From Methanomassiliicoccales archaeon (lineage in GTDB: Archaea; Thermoplasmatota; Thermoplasmata; Methanomassiliicoccales; JACIVX01), in assembly GCA_028679985.1 (NCBI GenBank), contig JAJRAH010000110.1, positions 1-14,193 of the forward strand: DNA of 14,193 nucleotides. The letters are read 5' to 3'. Position 1 is the stretch's first letter. Each line of letters begins with the position of its first letter. Under the pieces are notes generated by a model. That model made no database searches, was not told where the DNA came from, and saw only the letters and a program-made list of their open reading frames with translations. Below, in pieces: positions 1 to 6,425 of the stretch. The position numbers were made by a program, and so were the translations under genes.

Positions 1-174
1 AGATATCGTCGTACTCTCCCCGCCTGGAATGATGAGGCAGTCCACCAACTCCAGGTCTCTCGGCCTCCGAACCGGGATCGCCCGTCCCTCGACCCCCAGC
101 TTGACCATCGTCTGCTGGAGCGTCTTAAGATGCTCCGAAACCGCTCCCTGGACTGAGATTACGCCTGCTTTCAT
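1..174 (-). CDS. pdxT: PdxT, glutaminase subunit of PLP synthase (C-terminus beyond window)
   Basis: The first 58 codons of a class I glutamine amidotransferase run off the left edge. The start reads MKAGVISVQGAVSEH and the last visible residues are PGGESTTIS, the signature of the PdxT/SNO family. PdxT hydrolyses glutamine and channels ammonia to PdxS for pyridoxal 5'-phosphate synthesis. The catalytic Cys-His-Glu residues lie downstream, outside the window. The start is the ATG at 174; there is no strong Shine-Dalgarno sequence. It lies 46 bp behind the stop of the acyl-CoA ligase on the same strand, so it may be co-transcribed, although no functional link is evident. Confidence 0.9.
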   Translation of the reverse strand, partial: MKAGVISVQGAVSEHLKTLQQTMVKLGVEGRAIPVRRPRDLELVDCLIIPGGESTTIS

Positions 175-220
175 CGCGAGACTCTAGAACAAAGCGAATG
201 TCAAGAATCTTTCGGACAGA

Positions 221-1681
221 CTAGCCGTACAGTCGCCTGTTGTCCAGGATGGACTGCGTCTTCGGAACAAACTCCAGACTGCCTGGATCCAGCATCTCGA
301 CCACGGGGGACTCAAGAAGATCGTTGTCGATCCCCGCCTTTATCTCAGCGACGTCGACCAGCGCTCTCTCGATCCTCGCCTTCGCGTCCTTCTTGTCTCC
401 AAGATGCTCGACACGGAACCGCAGCCTGTCCTTGTAGCCCTCCCTCTCGATGACAGTCTGGTAGTTCACGACTCCGGACACGCTGAGAACCGCCTCATCG
501 AAAAGAAGAGGATACACCTTCTCACCCATCCCGACCTTTGTCATCATGTCAAGACGTCCCTGTATCTTCCCGACCTTGCCGACCGTCTTGAATCCGCAGG
601 CGCAGGGTGGATTGATGAAGCAAGACAGATCGTAGGTGCGATATCGGACGAGCGGTGTCGCTTGGTAGTTGATGGAAGTGAGTACGATTTCACCGGGCTC
701 CCTCTCGGACACATGCTCCCCCGTTTCGGGATCGATGACCTCCACTAGGAAATCGGCATCGTTCACATGCAGACCGTCCTGGATGTGACATTCAATCGTC
801 GTCGCCAATCCCATTTCCGTCAAGCCGTACTGGCTCAGAGCCTTGCAGCCCCAAGCGTCCTCGATCTCCTTGCGCATCGATTCGGGCAGAGGCTCCGCAG
901 AAAGGATGATAGCTTTCATCCCGAACGATCGGAGATCGTGCTTCTCCCTGGCAAGGACCGTTACTCTGTATATGAAAGACGTCAATCCAATCATCATCGT
1001 CGTTCCATGCTCTTTCATTACTCGTATCTGCTCGTCCACGTCCAACATATCTGCGATGACCGATCTCAAACCGGCAATCTTGCACGCTCCATCCAGCATA
1101 TACCCAGGATCCCACGAGGCGATTGTCGGAAACATGATCTGCAGCGTGTCGTCCTTCGTCATGCCAACGGTCCTAAGCGCCGCTGAGATGGAATCGATTA
1201 TGCGAAGTATGTCGTCCTTTGTGAAGAAGATGCGCTTCTTGAGACCAGACGTGCCTGAGGTTGTGTACGCCCTCATGACCTTGCCTTGAGAGACGCAGAG
1301 GAAATAGAACGGCTCCTTAGCCACCTCGGCAGGCTCGGTGAGCGGAACCTTCTGCAAATCGTCGAAGGTCTTGACGTCACCAGGCCCGACACCGGCGTCC
1401 TTTAGCACCTTCTTGTAGTAAATGCTGTTCTCTTGGACATGAGCGAGCAACTTCCTGAATTTGAAGATCTTGTAAGCTTCCAGATCCTTTCTTTCTATTT
1501 CGTCGAGCCGCGATCTGCCGATCATTCTCCTAAAATCGGGATTCGCCTTGAACGTCGCTCTGACCTGACTGTGGATCCACACCTCCAAGGGATGCTCAGT
1601 CTCCTCAGAGATTCTGCGAGAATCAAGACTCCTGCGTGCGATAGCTATCTTCAATCGTCTTAGCGGGTCCACTTTTCCCAC
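221..1681 (-). CDS. PaaK-like AMP-forming acyl-CoA (phenylacetate-CoA type) ligase
   Basis: A 486-residue ANL-superfamily enzyme expected to activate a carboxylic acid as acyl-AMP and pass it to CoA in the cytosol. Visible motifs are the phosphate loop TTSGTSGLKKR (140-150), SAEPLP (261-266), YGLTEM (285-290), RYRTYD (346-351), a C-x5-C-x-C patch (354-362) typical of PaaK, GRLDMM (375-380) and a C-terminal PKTQSILDNR. Lys474 aligns with the adenylation lysine (GK..R.vDnR in relatives). The substrate cannot be read from sequence; phenylacetate is only the family label. The start is GTG at 1681. The first ~55 residues are basic and precede the usual PaaK N-terminus, so translation could begin further in. 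A weak A/T box at 1697-1706 would give an almost leaderless mRNA. No paa catabolic genes are nearby. A DVU_1553-type ligase, found in bacteria near TrsS genes, is a possible closer relative. Confidence 0.85.
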   Translation of the reverse strand: MGKVDPLRRLKIAIARRSLDSRRISEETEHPLEVWIHSQVRATFKANPDFRRMIGRSRLDEIERKDLEAYKIFKFRKLLAHVQENSIYYKKVLKDAGVGPGDVKTFDDLQKVPLTEPAEVAKEPFYFLCVSQGKVMRAYTTSGTSGLKKRIFFTKDDILRIIDSISAALRTVGMTKDDTLQIMFPTIASWDPGYMLDGACKIAGLRSVIADMLDVDEQIRVMKEHGTTMMIGLTSFIYRVTVLAREKHDLRSFGMKAIILSAEPLPESMRKEIEDAWGCKALSQYGLTEMGLATTIECHIQDGLHVNDADFLVEVIDPETGEHVSEREPGEIVLTSINYQATPLVRYRTYDLSCFINPPCACGFKTVGKVGKIQGRLDMMTKVGMGEKVYPLLFDEAVLSVSGVVNYQTVIEREGYKDRLRFRVEHLGDKKDAKARIERALVDVAEIKAGIDNDLLESPVVEMLDPGSLEFVPKTQSILDNRRLYG

Positions 1682-1696
1682 TAATCGATGCCGCAG

Positions 1697-1706
1697 ACTT
1701 AATTCT
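1697..1706 (-). promoter_or_regulatory. Weak TATA-like box for the acyl-CoA ligase
   Basis: GAATTAAGT on the minus strand lies about 20 bp before the GTG start at 1681, consistent with a nearly leaderless transcript. It is a weak match and is supported by position only. Confidence 0.3.
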
Positions 1707-1746
1707 TTCCAATCGAAAGCGGAAGTGCCCGTCGTCCAGGGCGAGG

Positions 1747-1756
1747 TTATTTTACA
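1747..1756 (+). promoter_or_regulatory. TATA-like box for the DUF169 gene
   Basis: TTATTTTACA is centred about 26 bp before the GTG at 1778. That spacing predicts transcription starting at or next to the start codon, i.e. a leaderless mRNA. No Shine-Dalgarno sequence is present, which agrees. Confidence 0.4.
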
Positions 1757-1777
1757 CGGGGAGACAATAGCCGCTTC

Positions 1778-2551
1778 GTGACGGGGATCGACTGGCGTTC
1801 GCTATCGCATGAGATCAAATCCAGGACGAATCTTGCCGCATCCCCGATTGGCGTTTCCCTGCTCCCTTCGGCGAAGGATCTTTTCGCGTATCCCGGAGTG
1901 AGACTTCTGAAGAAGACAGTCGTCTGCCACATGGCTGCCATGGCCAGATACTACCGACAGGACGGAGTCGTCGGGGCGTCCTCGGAAGGGGTGAGATGCC
2001 TTCTGGGTTTGAGCTGTCTCGGCCTCGTGCAAACGCCAGCTAGAGTCAAGGATGGAGTGCTGAACGAGCGCTTTACGCGTGGACCAGAAGCATCTAGGAG
2101 GCTCAACGAGTCGATCAAGATGCTCGGAAACGAAGGAAAGAGATTCGGGGCCATAATTATCGGACCGCTAGACTTGTTGCCATTGGAACCGCAGGTGATT
2201 GCGCTGTATGTCACTCCAGCACAAGCTCTGAGATTGACCATAGGTTTCGCATACGTAAACGGAGACGCGATCGTGACAACAATAACCGGCCAGGGCTCGC
2301 TCTGCACCGCAATAGCTAAGTCGCTGGAGGAGAAGAGCATCGTCATAGACATTCCATGCGTCGGAGACCGTGCCTACGGCTTCGTCCAGGAGCACGAGAT
2401 GCTTGTCACTTTCCCGGCGGAGGAGGCTGAGCACCTCGCCGAGGGACTCAGAGGGACTGAGAATGAGGCAAGCCATCCATTTGCGCCTTTCCTGAACTGG
2501 CCTCCGATCATTTGGCCCGAGTTCGAACCTCGGGATGATGACCTGAAATGA
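1778..2551 (+). CDS. DUF169 family protein (COG2043)
   Basis: A 257-residue soluble protein with the layout of the DUF169 family. It has an opening W..L...I.. helix, then SPIGVSLLP (22-30), a conserved cysteine in VVCHMAAMAR (Cys50), a second cysteine pair in RCLLGLSCLGL (Cys74, Cys80), and a C-terminal IPCVGDRAYG followed by a glutamate-rich helix. DUF169 proteins are common in anaerobic archaea and bacteria. Their biochemical role is not established to my knowledge; the conserved cysteines suggest metal or thiol chemistry. The start is GTG at 1778, because no ATG occurs in frame before residue 52. It is divergent from the acyl-CoA ligase across about 96 bp, so the two may share control. Family assignment is fairly sure; function unknown. 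Confidence 0.75.
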   Translation: MTGIDWRSLSHEIKSRTNLAASPIGVSLLPSAKDLFAYPGVRLLKKTVVCHMAAMARYYRQDGVVGASSEGVRCLLGLSCLGLVQTPARVKDGVLNERFTRGPEASRRLNESIKMLGNEGKRFGAIIIGPLDLLPLEPQVIALYVTPAQALRLTIGFAYVNGDAIVTTITGQGSLCTAIAKSLEEKSIVIDIPCVGDRAYGFVQEHEMLVTFPAEEAEHLAEGLRGTENEASHPFAPFLNWPPIIWPEFEPRDDDLK

Positions 2552-2587
2552 TCTGAGTGCGCTCCTGCCTGGGCATTCTGAGGAGAG

Positions 2588-2597
2588 TTTAAATACG
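2588..2597 (+). promoter_or_regulatory. TATA box for the small zinc-ribbon gene
   Basis: TTTAAATACG is a strong archaeal TATA box. Its centre predicts a transcript start near 2618. A purine-rich GAGGAGG (2617-2623) lies just before the ATG at 2631 and may act as ribosome binding site on a very short leader. Confidence 0.65.
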
Positions 2598-2630
2598 CGC
2601 TAGCCACTCAGTGCCAGAGGAGGAAGAAAG

Positions 2631-2936
2631 ATGGTATTGACACCACATATGCGGCAACTTGGCGTAACCCCGCAGCTTTTGAAGACGACGAAACAGGTCG
2701 TCTGCCCTATGTGCGGGCACAAGTTCAGCCTCTTCCAATCCAGGGCAATCGCTTGCAGAGGGTGCAGGAAGGCCGCCACAAACTGCGAGAATGCCCGCTG
2801 CCCGAGATGCGATTTCGAGTTTCCGCTCACGCTTCTGCATGTCAACAACGAGGCGAGGCAGAGGCAGATTTCGTCTTACATGAACAGCATCCTTGCGAAC
2901 TACAACAGGAGCGTCGGAAAGAAGGGGACGCGTTAG
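2631..2936 (+). CDS. Small seven-cysteine zinc-ribbon protein
   Basis: A 101-residue protein with CPMC (25-28), CRGC (42-45), C52 and CPRC (57-60), followed by a helical, basic tail. The knuckles could form one C4 zinc ribbon (25/28 with 57/60) with an inserted C42/C45/C52 cluster, or two sites. The pattern C..C-G..F...C..C......C....CP.C...FP recalls small cysteine-rich modules seen with ferrous-iron transport and metal regulators, but I do not recognise the family with certainty. The gene has its own strong promoter and ribosome binding site, which argues that it is real. It converges on the radical SAM gene with only 17 bp between stops. Function unknown; metal or nucleic-acid binding is the reasonable guess. 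Confidence 0.75.
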   Translation: MVLTPHMRQLGVTPQLLKTTKQVVCPMCGHKFSLFQSRAIACRGCRKAATNCENARCPRCDFEFPLTLLHVNNEARQRQISSYMNSILANYNRSVGKKGTR

Positions 2937-2953
2937 CTCTGCACGGCGAATTT

Positions 2954-4303
2954 CTAGAAGACTTTGTGACGATAGAGCGTCTTTCCATCAAGGCTGTTGA
3001 TGTTGAATAGGCAGAATGGGATCAGCTTGCCGTCCGGCGTGACCGTATGTATGCAACATCCCTGAAGTCTCTCCGCCTCAACCGTCCAGACGTCCTGGAA
3101 GGGCATCGCTGAGATCGTAAGGTACCTCGTCTTTGCTCTCTCGATGAAACCGAGCCACGTCCCGTCGAGCTCTTCTTCCGAAGATGTGGAGACAGACTCC
3201 TCGATATAGCGCCATAGGTCGCATATCTCCTTTCTCGTCTTGGTCGCCACGTTCTTAGTATCCCTTGGAGGGCCAAGCGCTCGAGTTGTCAAAGGAAGGA
3301 GAGAGCCGTCCTCGAGGAGCACCGACATCGATTTCGCGTCGCAATGGACGTTCGCGCACGATGTCGGAATGAAGCTGTCGAACCGTATCTCTCCGTTCGT
3401 CTGCTTTTCGATCTCTCTCAGCAAATCTGGAAGCACTACCCTGTCCTCGTCTTCCGGCACCTTTGGATACCTTCCGAAGTAGCTCAATGGCTGGAAGTGT
3501 ATACCTTTGACCGTCGGAATCCACTTCTTTGCAAACTGTATGACGTCGCCGACCTGATGGAGGTTAATCCCCGGCGCCACCACGCACACGAGTGTCACGC
3601 CCATCTCCACCTTCCTGCAGTTCTCGAGAGCCCTGAGCTTCGGCTCCAGGAGGTCCTTGCCGCAGGTCTTCGTGTACACGTCCCCCGTCACGCCGTCGAA
3701 GGAGAAATAGAGAGAACTCACGCCTGCATCCTTGATTCTCCTAAGATAATCGAGGTCCTCTCCCAGCCTGATGCCATTCGTGTTGACCTCGATGTAATCG
3801 ATTCCCATACTCTTGCCCAACTTCACTATCTCCGGCAGATCGTCCCTGATCGTGGGCTCCCCACCGCTGATCTGGACCACTATCGGATGCTGGACGTAGT
3901 CGAGGATCGTCTGGTACATCTTCCTGATCTCGTCGATCGTGGGGTGGAACTTGTAACGCTCGTTGGCGCTTGCGAAGCAAACCGGACATTTCAAATTGCA
4001 TCGGTTCGTGACTTCAAGGACAACAAGACAAGTGTGTTGTTTGTGATCCGGGCAGAGACCGCAGACCTCAGGGCACGTTCCCTTTGTCTGAACCGCGATC
4101 TTCTCAGGAGGCGAGAACACACAGGCATATCGCTGAAGATCCCTGTAATCCTCCACGCCTCGCCATATGAGTACCTTGAACGTCCCATGCTCTGGACATG
4201 TCTTGACCAGGTAGACGTTATCGTTTTCGGCTATCTTGTCCGCGGGAATGGTCCGCAGGCAATGAGGACAAAGACTCTGTGTCTCGCCGATCTTCTCGCT
4301 CAT
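2954..4303 (-). CDS. Radical SAM protein of the TrsS / tetraether-lipid-synthase-like group (COG1964)
   Basis: A 449-residue radical SAM enzyme that would cleave S-adenosylmethionine at a [4Fe-4S] cluster. The cluster motif is C102-NLK-C106-PV-C109 followed by FASA; SAM contacts include SGGEPT (146-151). The N-terminus has CPHC (12-15) and KTCPEHG (35-40), and CPEVCGLCPDHKQHTC supplies C77, C81, C84 and C92, so extra metal or Fe-S sites are likely. This N-terminal layout matches COG1964, which includes the archaeal tetraether lipid synthase Tes (MJ0619). The C-terminus (LTISAMPFQD, 395-404; GCCIH, 415-419; IPFC, 428-431) instead looks like the TrsS radical SAM (seleno)proteins, here with cysteine rather than selenocysteine. 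The substrate is unknown. I prefer the ATG at 4303; an upstream in-frame TTG at 4330 would add nine residues. Confidence 0.75.
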   Translation of the reverse strand: MSEKIGETQSLCPHCLRTIPADKIAENDNVYLVKTCPEHGTFKVLIWRGVEDYRDLQRYACVFSPPEKIAVQTKGTCPEVCGLCPDHKQHTCLVVLEVTNRCNLKCPVCFASANERYKFHPTIDEIRKMYQTILDYVQHPIVVQISGGEPTIRDDLPEIVKLGKSMGIDYIEVNTNGIRLGEDLDYLRRIKDAGVSSLYFSFDGVTGDVYTKTCGKDLLEPKLRALENCRKVEMGVTLVCVVAPGINLHQVGDVIQFAKKWIPTVKGIHFQPLSYFGRYPKVPEDEDRVVLPDLLREIEKQTNGEIRFDSFIPTSCANVHCDAKSMSVLLEDGSLLPLTTRALGPPRDTKNVATKTRKEICDLWRYIEESVSTSSEEELDGTWLGFIERAKTRYLTISAMPFQDVWTVEAERLQGCCIHTVTPDGKLIPFCLFNINSLDGKTLYRHKVF

Positions 4304-4367
4304 GAATGCCACCAGTGTTGCTCTGCGCAACGAGATTGGTGCATTTCTAGTTTTCTGAAGAATCCAA

Positions 4368-4376
4368 GCATAAAAT
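4368..4376 (-). promoter_or_regulatory. TATA-like box for the radical SAM gene
   Basis: TTTTATGC on the minus strand predicts a start of transcription near 4346, about 43 nt before the ATG at 4303. The same TTTATGC form precedes the crotonase gene in this window. Confidence 0.45.
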
Positions 4377-4436
4377 TGATGAGAGTGTCACTGTACCCAT
4401 ATTCCAGGGTCATGAATATATCTAACCAGAAAGAAT

Positions 4437-4467
4437 AAAAAGGAATTACTAGGCCGCGCAAGCGGCC
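4437..4467 (-). terminator. Hairpin plus T-tract terminator of the methyltransferase/redox operon
   Basis: On the minus strand a perfect 6-bp stem GGCCGC/GCGGCC with a 4-nt loop (4452-4467) is followed after 10 nt by TTTTT (4437-4441). It lies 10 bp beyond the stop of the redox-protein gene. Oligo-T alone can terminate archaeal transcription; the hairpin makes this site look bacterial-like. Confidence 0.6.
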
Positions 4468-4477
4468 ATAAAAGATT

Positions 4478-4936
4478 TCACGCGCGCTTCTTCTCAAACA
4501 AGCCTTCGACAGCAGCTAGGGTCTTAGTGGCGAGATATTCCTCGGCCCAAGAATCCCCGCATTTCGCACAGACGACGGCTGGTCCGTTCCTCTTCACGGT
4601 CATGTACTCCATCTGTACATGCCCAAAGGCGGCGGCCTCGTTGCAGTGAGCGCACGTCCATCCAGATGGCCCATCGGCGTTCACGATGTGCTGAAGGACA
4701 ATCCTGTGGGTGTATGCGCTGTTGACCTTCGCATGCTTGCTGAGCACTCCCTTGTCGATGTCATAGTCGACATAGACCAGGACGTCTCCAATCTTCTTCT
4801 TCGCGAGGTTCCTGCCGTTCTTGACCAGCTTCTTGTTCGAGGACTCTGCTTCCTTCACCACGGCCTCGATGTCCGCTTCCTTGATGCCTCTCTTGCCGAT
4901 GACTTCCTTCACATTGTCCGGGATCTTGATGTCCAT
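4478..4936 (-). CDS. Two-domain CxxC redox/zinc protein (DVU_1557 / CLJU_RS11820-like C-terminus)
   Basis: A 152-residue protein. The C-terminal part has W-T-C95-AH-C98, then ...EYMTV..., C123-AK-C126-G, EEYLATK and VEGLFEKK. From memory this spacing (W.C..C...v.Y...c..CG...EeyA..k...vE..lE.K) is that of small redox proteins of the DVU_1557/CLJU_RS11820 families, which occur beside TrsS/methyltransferase genes in anaerobic bacteria. The first ~85 residues form a separate alpha/beta domain (KIPDNVKEVI, DVLVYVDYDI, NSAYTHRI) that I do not recognise. Its start is 11 bp after the methyltransferase stop, with a Shine-Dalgarno overlapping that stop, so the two are one operon. A role as thiol or electron-transfer partner of the methyltransferase is inferred from context. 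Confidence 0.7.
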   Translation of the reverse strand: MDIKIPDNVKEVIGKRGIKEADIEAVVKEAESSNKKLVKNGRNLAKKKIGDVLVYVDYDIDKGVLSKHAKVNSAYTHRIVLQHIVNADGPSGWTCAHCNEAAAFGHVQMEYMTVKRNGPAVVCAKCGDSWAEEYLATKTLAAVEGLFEKKRA

Positions 4937-4941
4937 CTTGT

Positions 4942-4950
4942 ATCACCTCA
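4942..4950 (-). promoter_or_regulatory. Ribosome binding site of the redox-protein gene
   Basis: TGAGGTGAT on the minus strand is an excellent Shine-Dalgarno. It overlaps the TGA stop of the upstream methyltransferase gene (4948-4950) and sits 5 nt before the ATG at 4936, which indicates coupled translation. Confidence 0.75.
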
Positions 4951-6066
4951 CCATGTCCCAAATGTTCCGAAGTCCCTCGCCGCCTTCACCATCGCCAGGA
5001 GGTTGCCTGGGATTGTGTACGGCGGGCATTCACAAGAGTTGCCCAGGATGTAGCCCTTCGGGCTATCCCTTCCGCCAAGTAGCTGCATCTTCGATTGCTC
5101 GTAGACGACCTTCGGGTTGGGGTTGATCATGATCTTCGTATCCACGGAACCCATGATCGTAGCCATGTTCCCGAACTCCTGCTTGAGTAGGCTAGACGGG
5201 AAGACTTCCTTCCCCTTGTAGCCGACATGGAACACGGTAAACGGAGACCATATCAGGGTGTCCTTGAACACCTTGTAGTCCGTCTCGTGGTTTCCACACA
5301 AGTGATAGAAGATCTGCGGACCTGCCCCTCTCCTGAAAGACTGGTCTACGTAGTATCTCATCATATCCGCCGAGTACTCCTTGGTGGTCTCGTCGGAGAA
5401 GATGTCGTTGTTGGCCAACACTGATCCTACGATCAGCATCGCCATGCCGAACTTTCTCGCTAGCCCATCTGCCCCGTTTATTGATGTGTCAGTGTACTTC
5501 TTCACGAGTTTCTTTGCCGCATCTGGCTCCGTGAAGGTCCACATGATAAAGTTCTCGACTCCACACAACTCGGCTGCAGCACCGACGATGTCGAACCCGT
5601 ACGATATCGGGACCAAAGTCATCGGTAGGTTCTTCGCCACGTACTCGTACATCCTGATGAACTCAGGGAGGGTGTGACCCTTCATGAGCTCGTCGACATC
5701 CGGCACGTGGATGTTGTCCACCTGTCCCGGCTCGGAGATTATCGGTCCGGTCGAGATCGGCGGGAGTGTGTCCTTGTACTGCAGCGTCAGTCCTAGCTCC
5801 CTGCACCAGGGCAGGGAGTAGAACCAGTGTGTCACAGCCAGGAGGTCATACAGATGCGATATGTATCCAACGCAGTGTATGCCCAACTCGGGCTTCTCGT
5901 AGAAGTCCCGAATCGTGAACCCACATGCGACCGCCGCATGCGACAGTATAATCGGGTCCACATCAATCCTGTCGGTTGGCACATCGACAAACGGGGAGGC
6001 GAAGCGCTTTGTGGCATTTGCGTGCCACTTCGCGTCCATTCCTGGAAAGAGCTCTTCATAGCCCAT
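4948..6066 (-). CDS. Uroporphyrinogen-decarboxylase-family (MtaA/CmuA-like) zinc methyltransferase
   Basis: A 372-residue TIM-barrel protein of the UroD/MtaA/CmuA superfamily. In methyltransferase members a zinc ion held by H-x-C and a distant cysteine activates a thiol to accept a methyl group from a methyl-corrinoid. The visible ligands are H255-L-C257-G and C345 in NSCECPPYTIPGN, matching that arrangement, which true haem-pathway decarboxylases lack. Extra thiols (Cys347, His260) lie beside the site. The substrate is unknown. No corrinoid-binding partner (MtaC-like, DxHxxG) is encoded next to it; the nearest corrinoid proteins are CdhD/CdhE at the right end. The ATG at 6066 follows a clear TATA box and a GGGGA leader. 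It is co-transcribed with the CxxC redox protein downstream. Confidence 0.8.
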   Translation of the reverse strand: MGYEELFPGMDAKWHANATKRFASPFVDVPTDRIDVDPIILSHAAVACGFTIRDFYEKPELGIHCVGYISHLYDLLAVTHWFYSLPWCRELGLTLQYKDTLPPISTGPIISEPGQVDNIHVPDVDELMKGHTLPEFIRMYEYVAKNLPMTLVPISYGFDIVGAAAELCGVENFIMWTFTEPDAAKKLVKKYTDTSINGADGLARKFGMAMLIVGSVLANNDIFSDETTKEYSADMMRYYVDQSFRRGAGPQIFYHLCGNHETDYKVFKDTLIWSPFTVFHVGYKGKEVFPSSLLKQEFGNMATIMGSVDTKIMINPNPKVVYEQSKMQLLGGRDSPKGYILGNSCECPPYTIPGNLLAMVKAARDFGTFGTW

Positions 6067-6174
6067 TGTTTATCCCCGTCTTCCAAAGAACCTTCGGGAT
6101 ATTTAATTGTTGTCTCCAGAAAAATGCAACATTGTTCCAACGCCGATTGTTAAGGTGTGTTAATAGGAAACAAT
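6065..6174 (-). repeat. Five ATTGTT hexamers across the methyltransferase promoter
   Basis: ATTGTT occurs at 6065-6070, 6106-6111, 6131-6136 and 6146-6151, and inverted (AACAAT) at 6169-6174. Chance would give about 0.05 copies in 110 bp on both strands. The 6129-6138 and 6166-6176 copies extend to an imperfect inverted repeat (ACATTGTTCC / GGAAACAATGT). One copy abuts the TATA box and one overlaps the start codon, so a transcription-factor operator array is plausible. No regulator is identified. Confidence 0.4.
6099..6108 (-). promoter_or_regulatory. TATA box of the methyltransferase operon
   Basis: AATTAAATAT on the minus strand predicts transcription starting near 6078, giving a leader of about 12 nt before the ATG at 6066. 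Confidence 0.65.
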
Positions 6175-6176
6175 GT

Positions 6177-6425
6177 CTCGAATTACAGCCCTCTTATTGC
6201 TCAAATGTTCGACTATCGAGCCGGAGAGGACCTTCGGAAACGCGTTCCATGTATCTGGACTCCAATTGACACATCCACGAGAGGAAAGAACCCATTCGCC
6301 ACTAGCCTATCGTGTACAAATCCTTCCCACTTACCACAACAAAAAAAGGAAGATTGAGACAACGGATCTAGTCTACAGATCACAATCCCATGTCAAAGAA
6401 TATGGAAGTACTCTGAAATCGCTCT
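6177..6425. other. Intergenic stretch without a convincing gene
   Basis: Together with the promoter region to its left this leaves 359 bp between two genes. Short open frames exist on the plus strand but have no ribosome binding site, no recognisable motif, and overlap the SHOCT gene antisense. The only clear element is an A7 run at 6341-6347. Confidence 0.5.
6341..6347 (-). terminator. Oligo-T terminator candidate for the SHOCT gene
   Basis: Seven consecutive T on the minus strand lie about 80 nt past the stop of the SHOCT gene. Such T-tracts suffice for archaeal RNA polymerase termination. No stem precedes it. Confidence 0.4.

Noticed and set aside
2954..4303. In-frame TGA read as selenocysteine in the TrsS-like protein
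   Set aside because: The GCCIH site is encoded by cysteine codons, and the gene ends normally without an in-frame TGA.
3344..4438. A 364-codon plus-strand open frame opposite the radical SAM gene
   Set aside because: It is antisense to a gene with clear catalytic motifs, has no recognisable domain, and is a product of the codon bias of the opposite strand.
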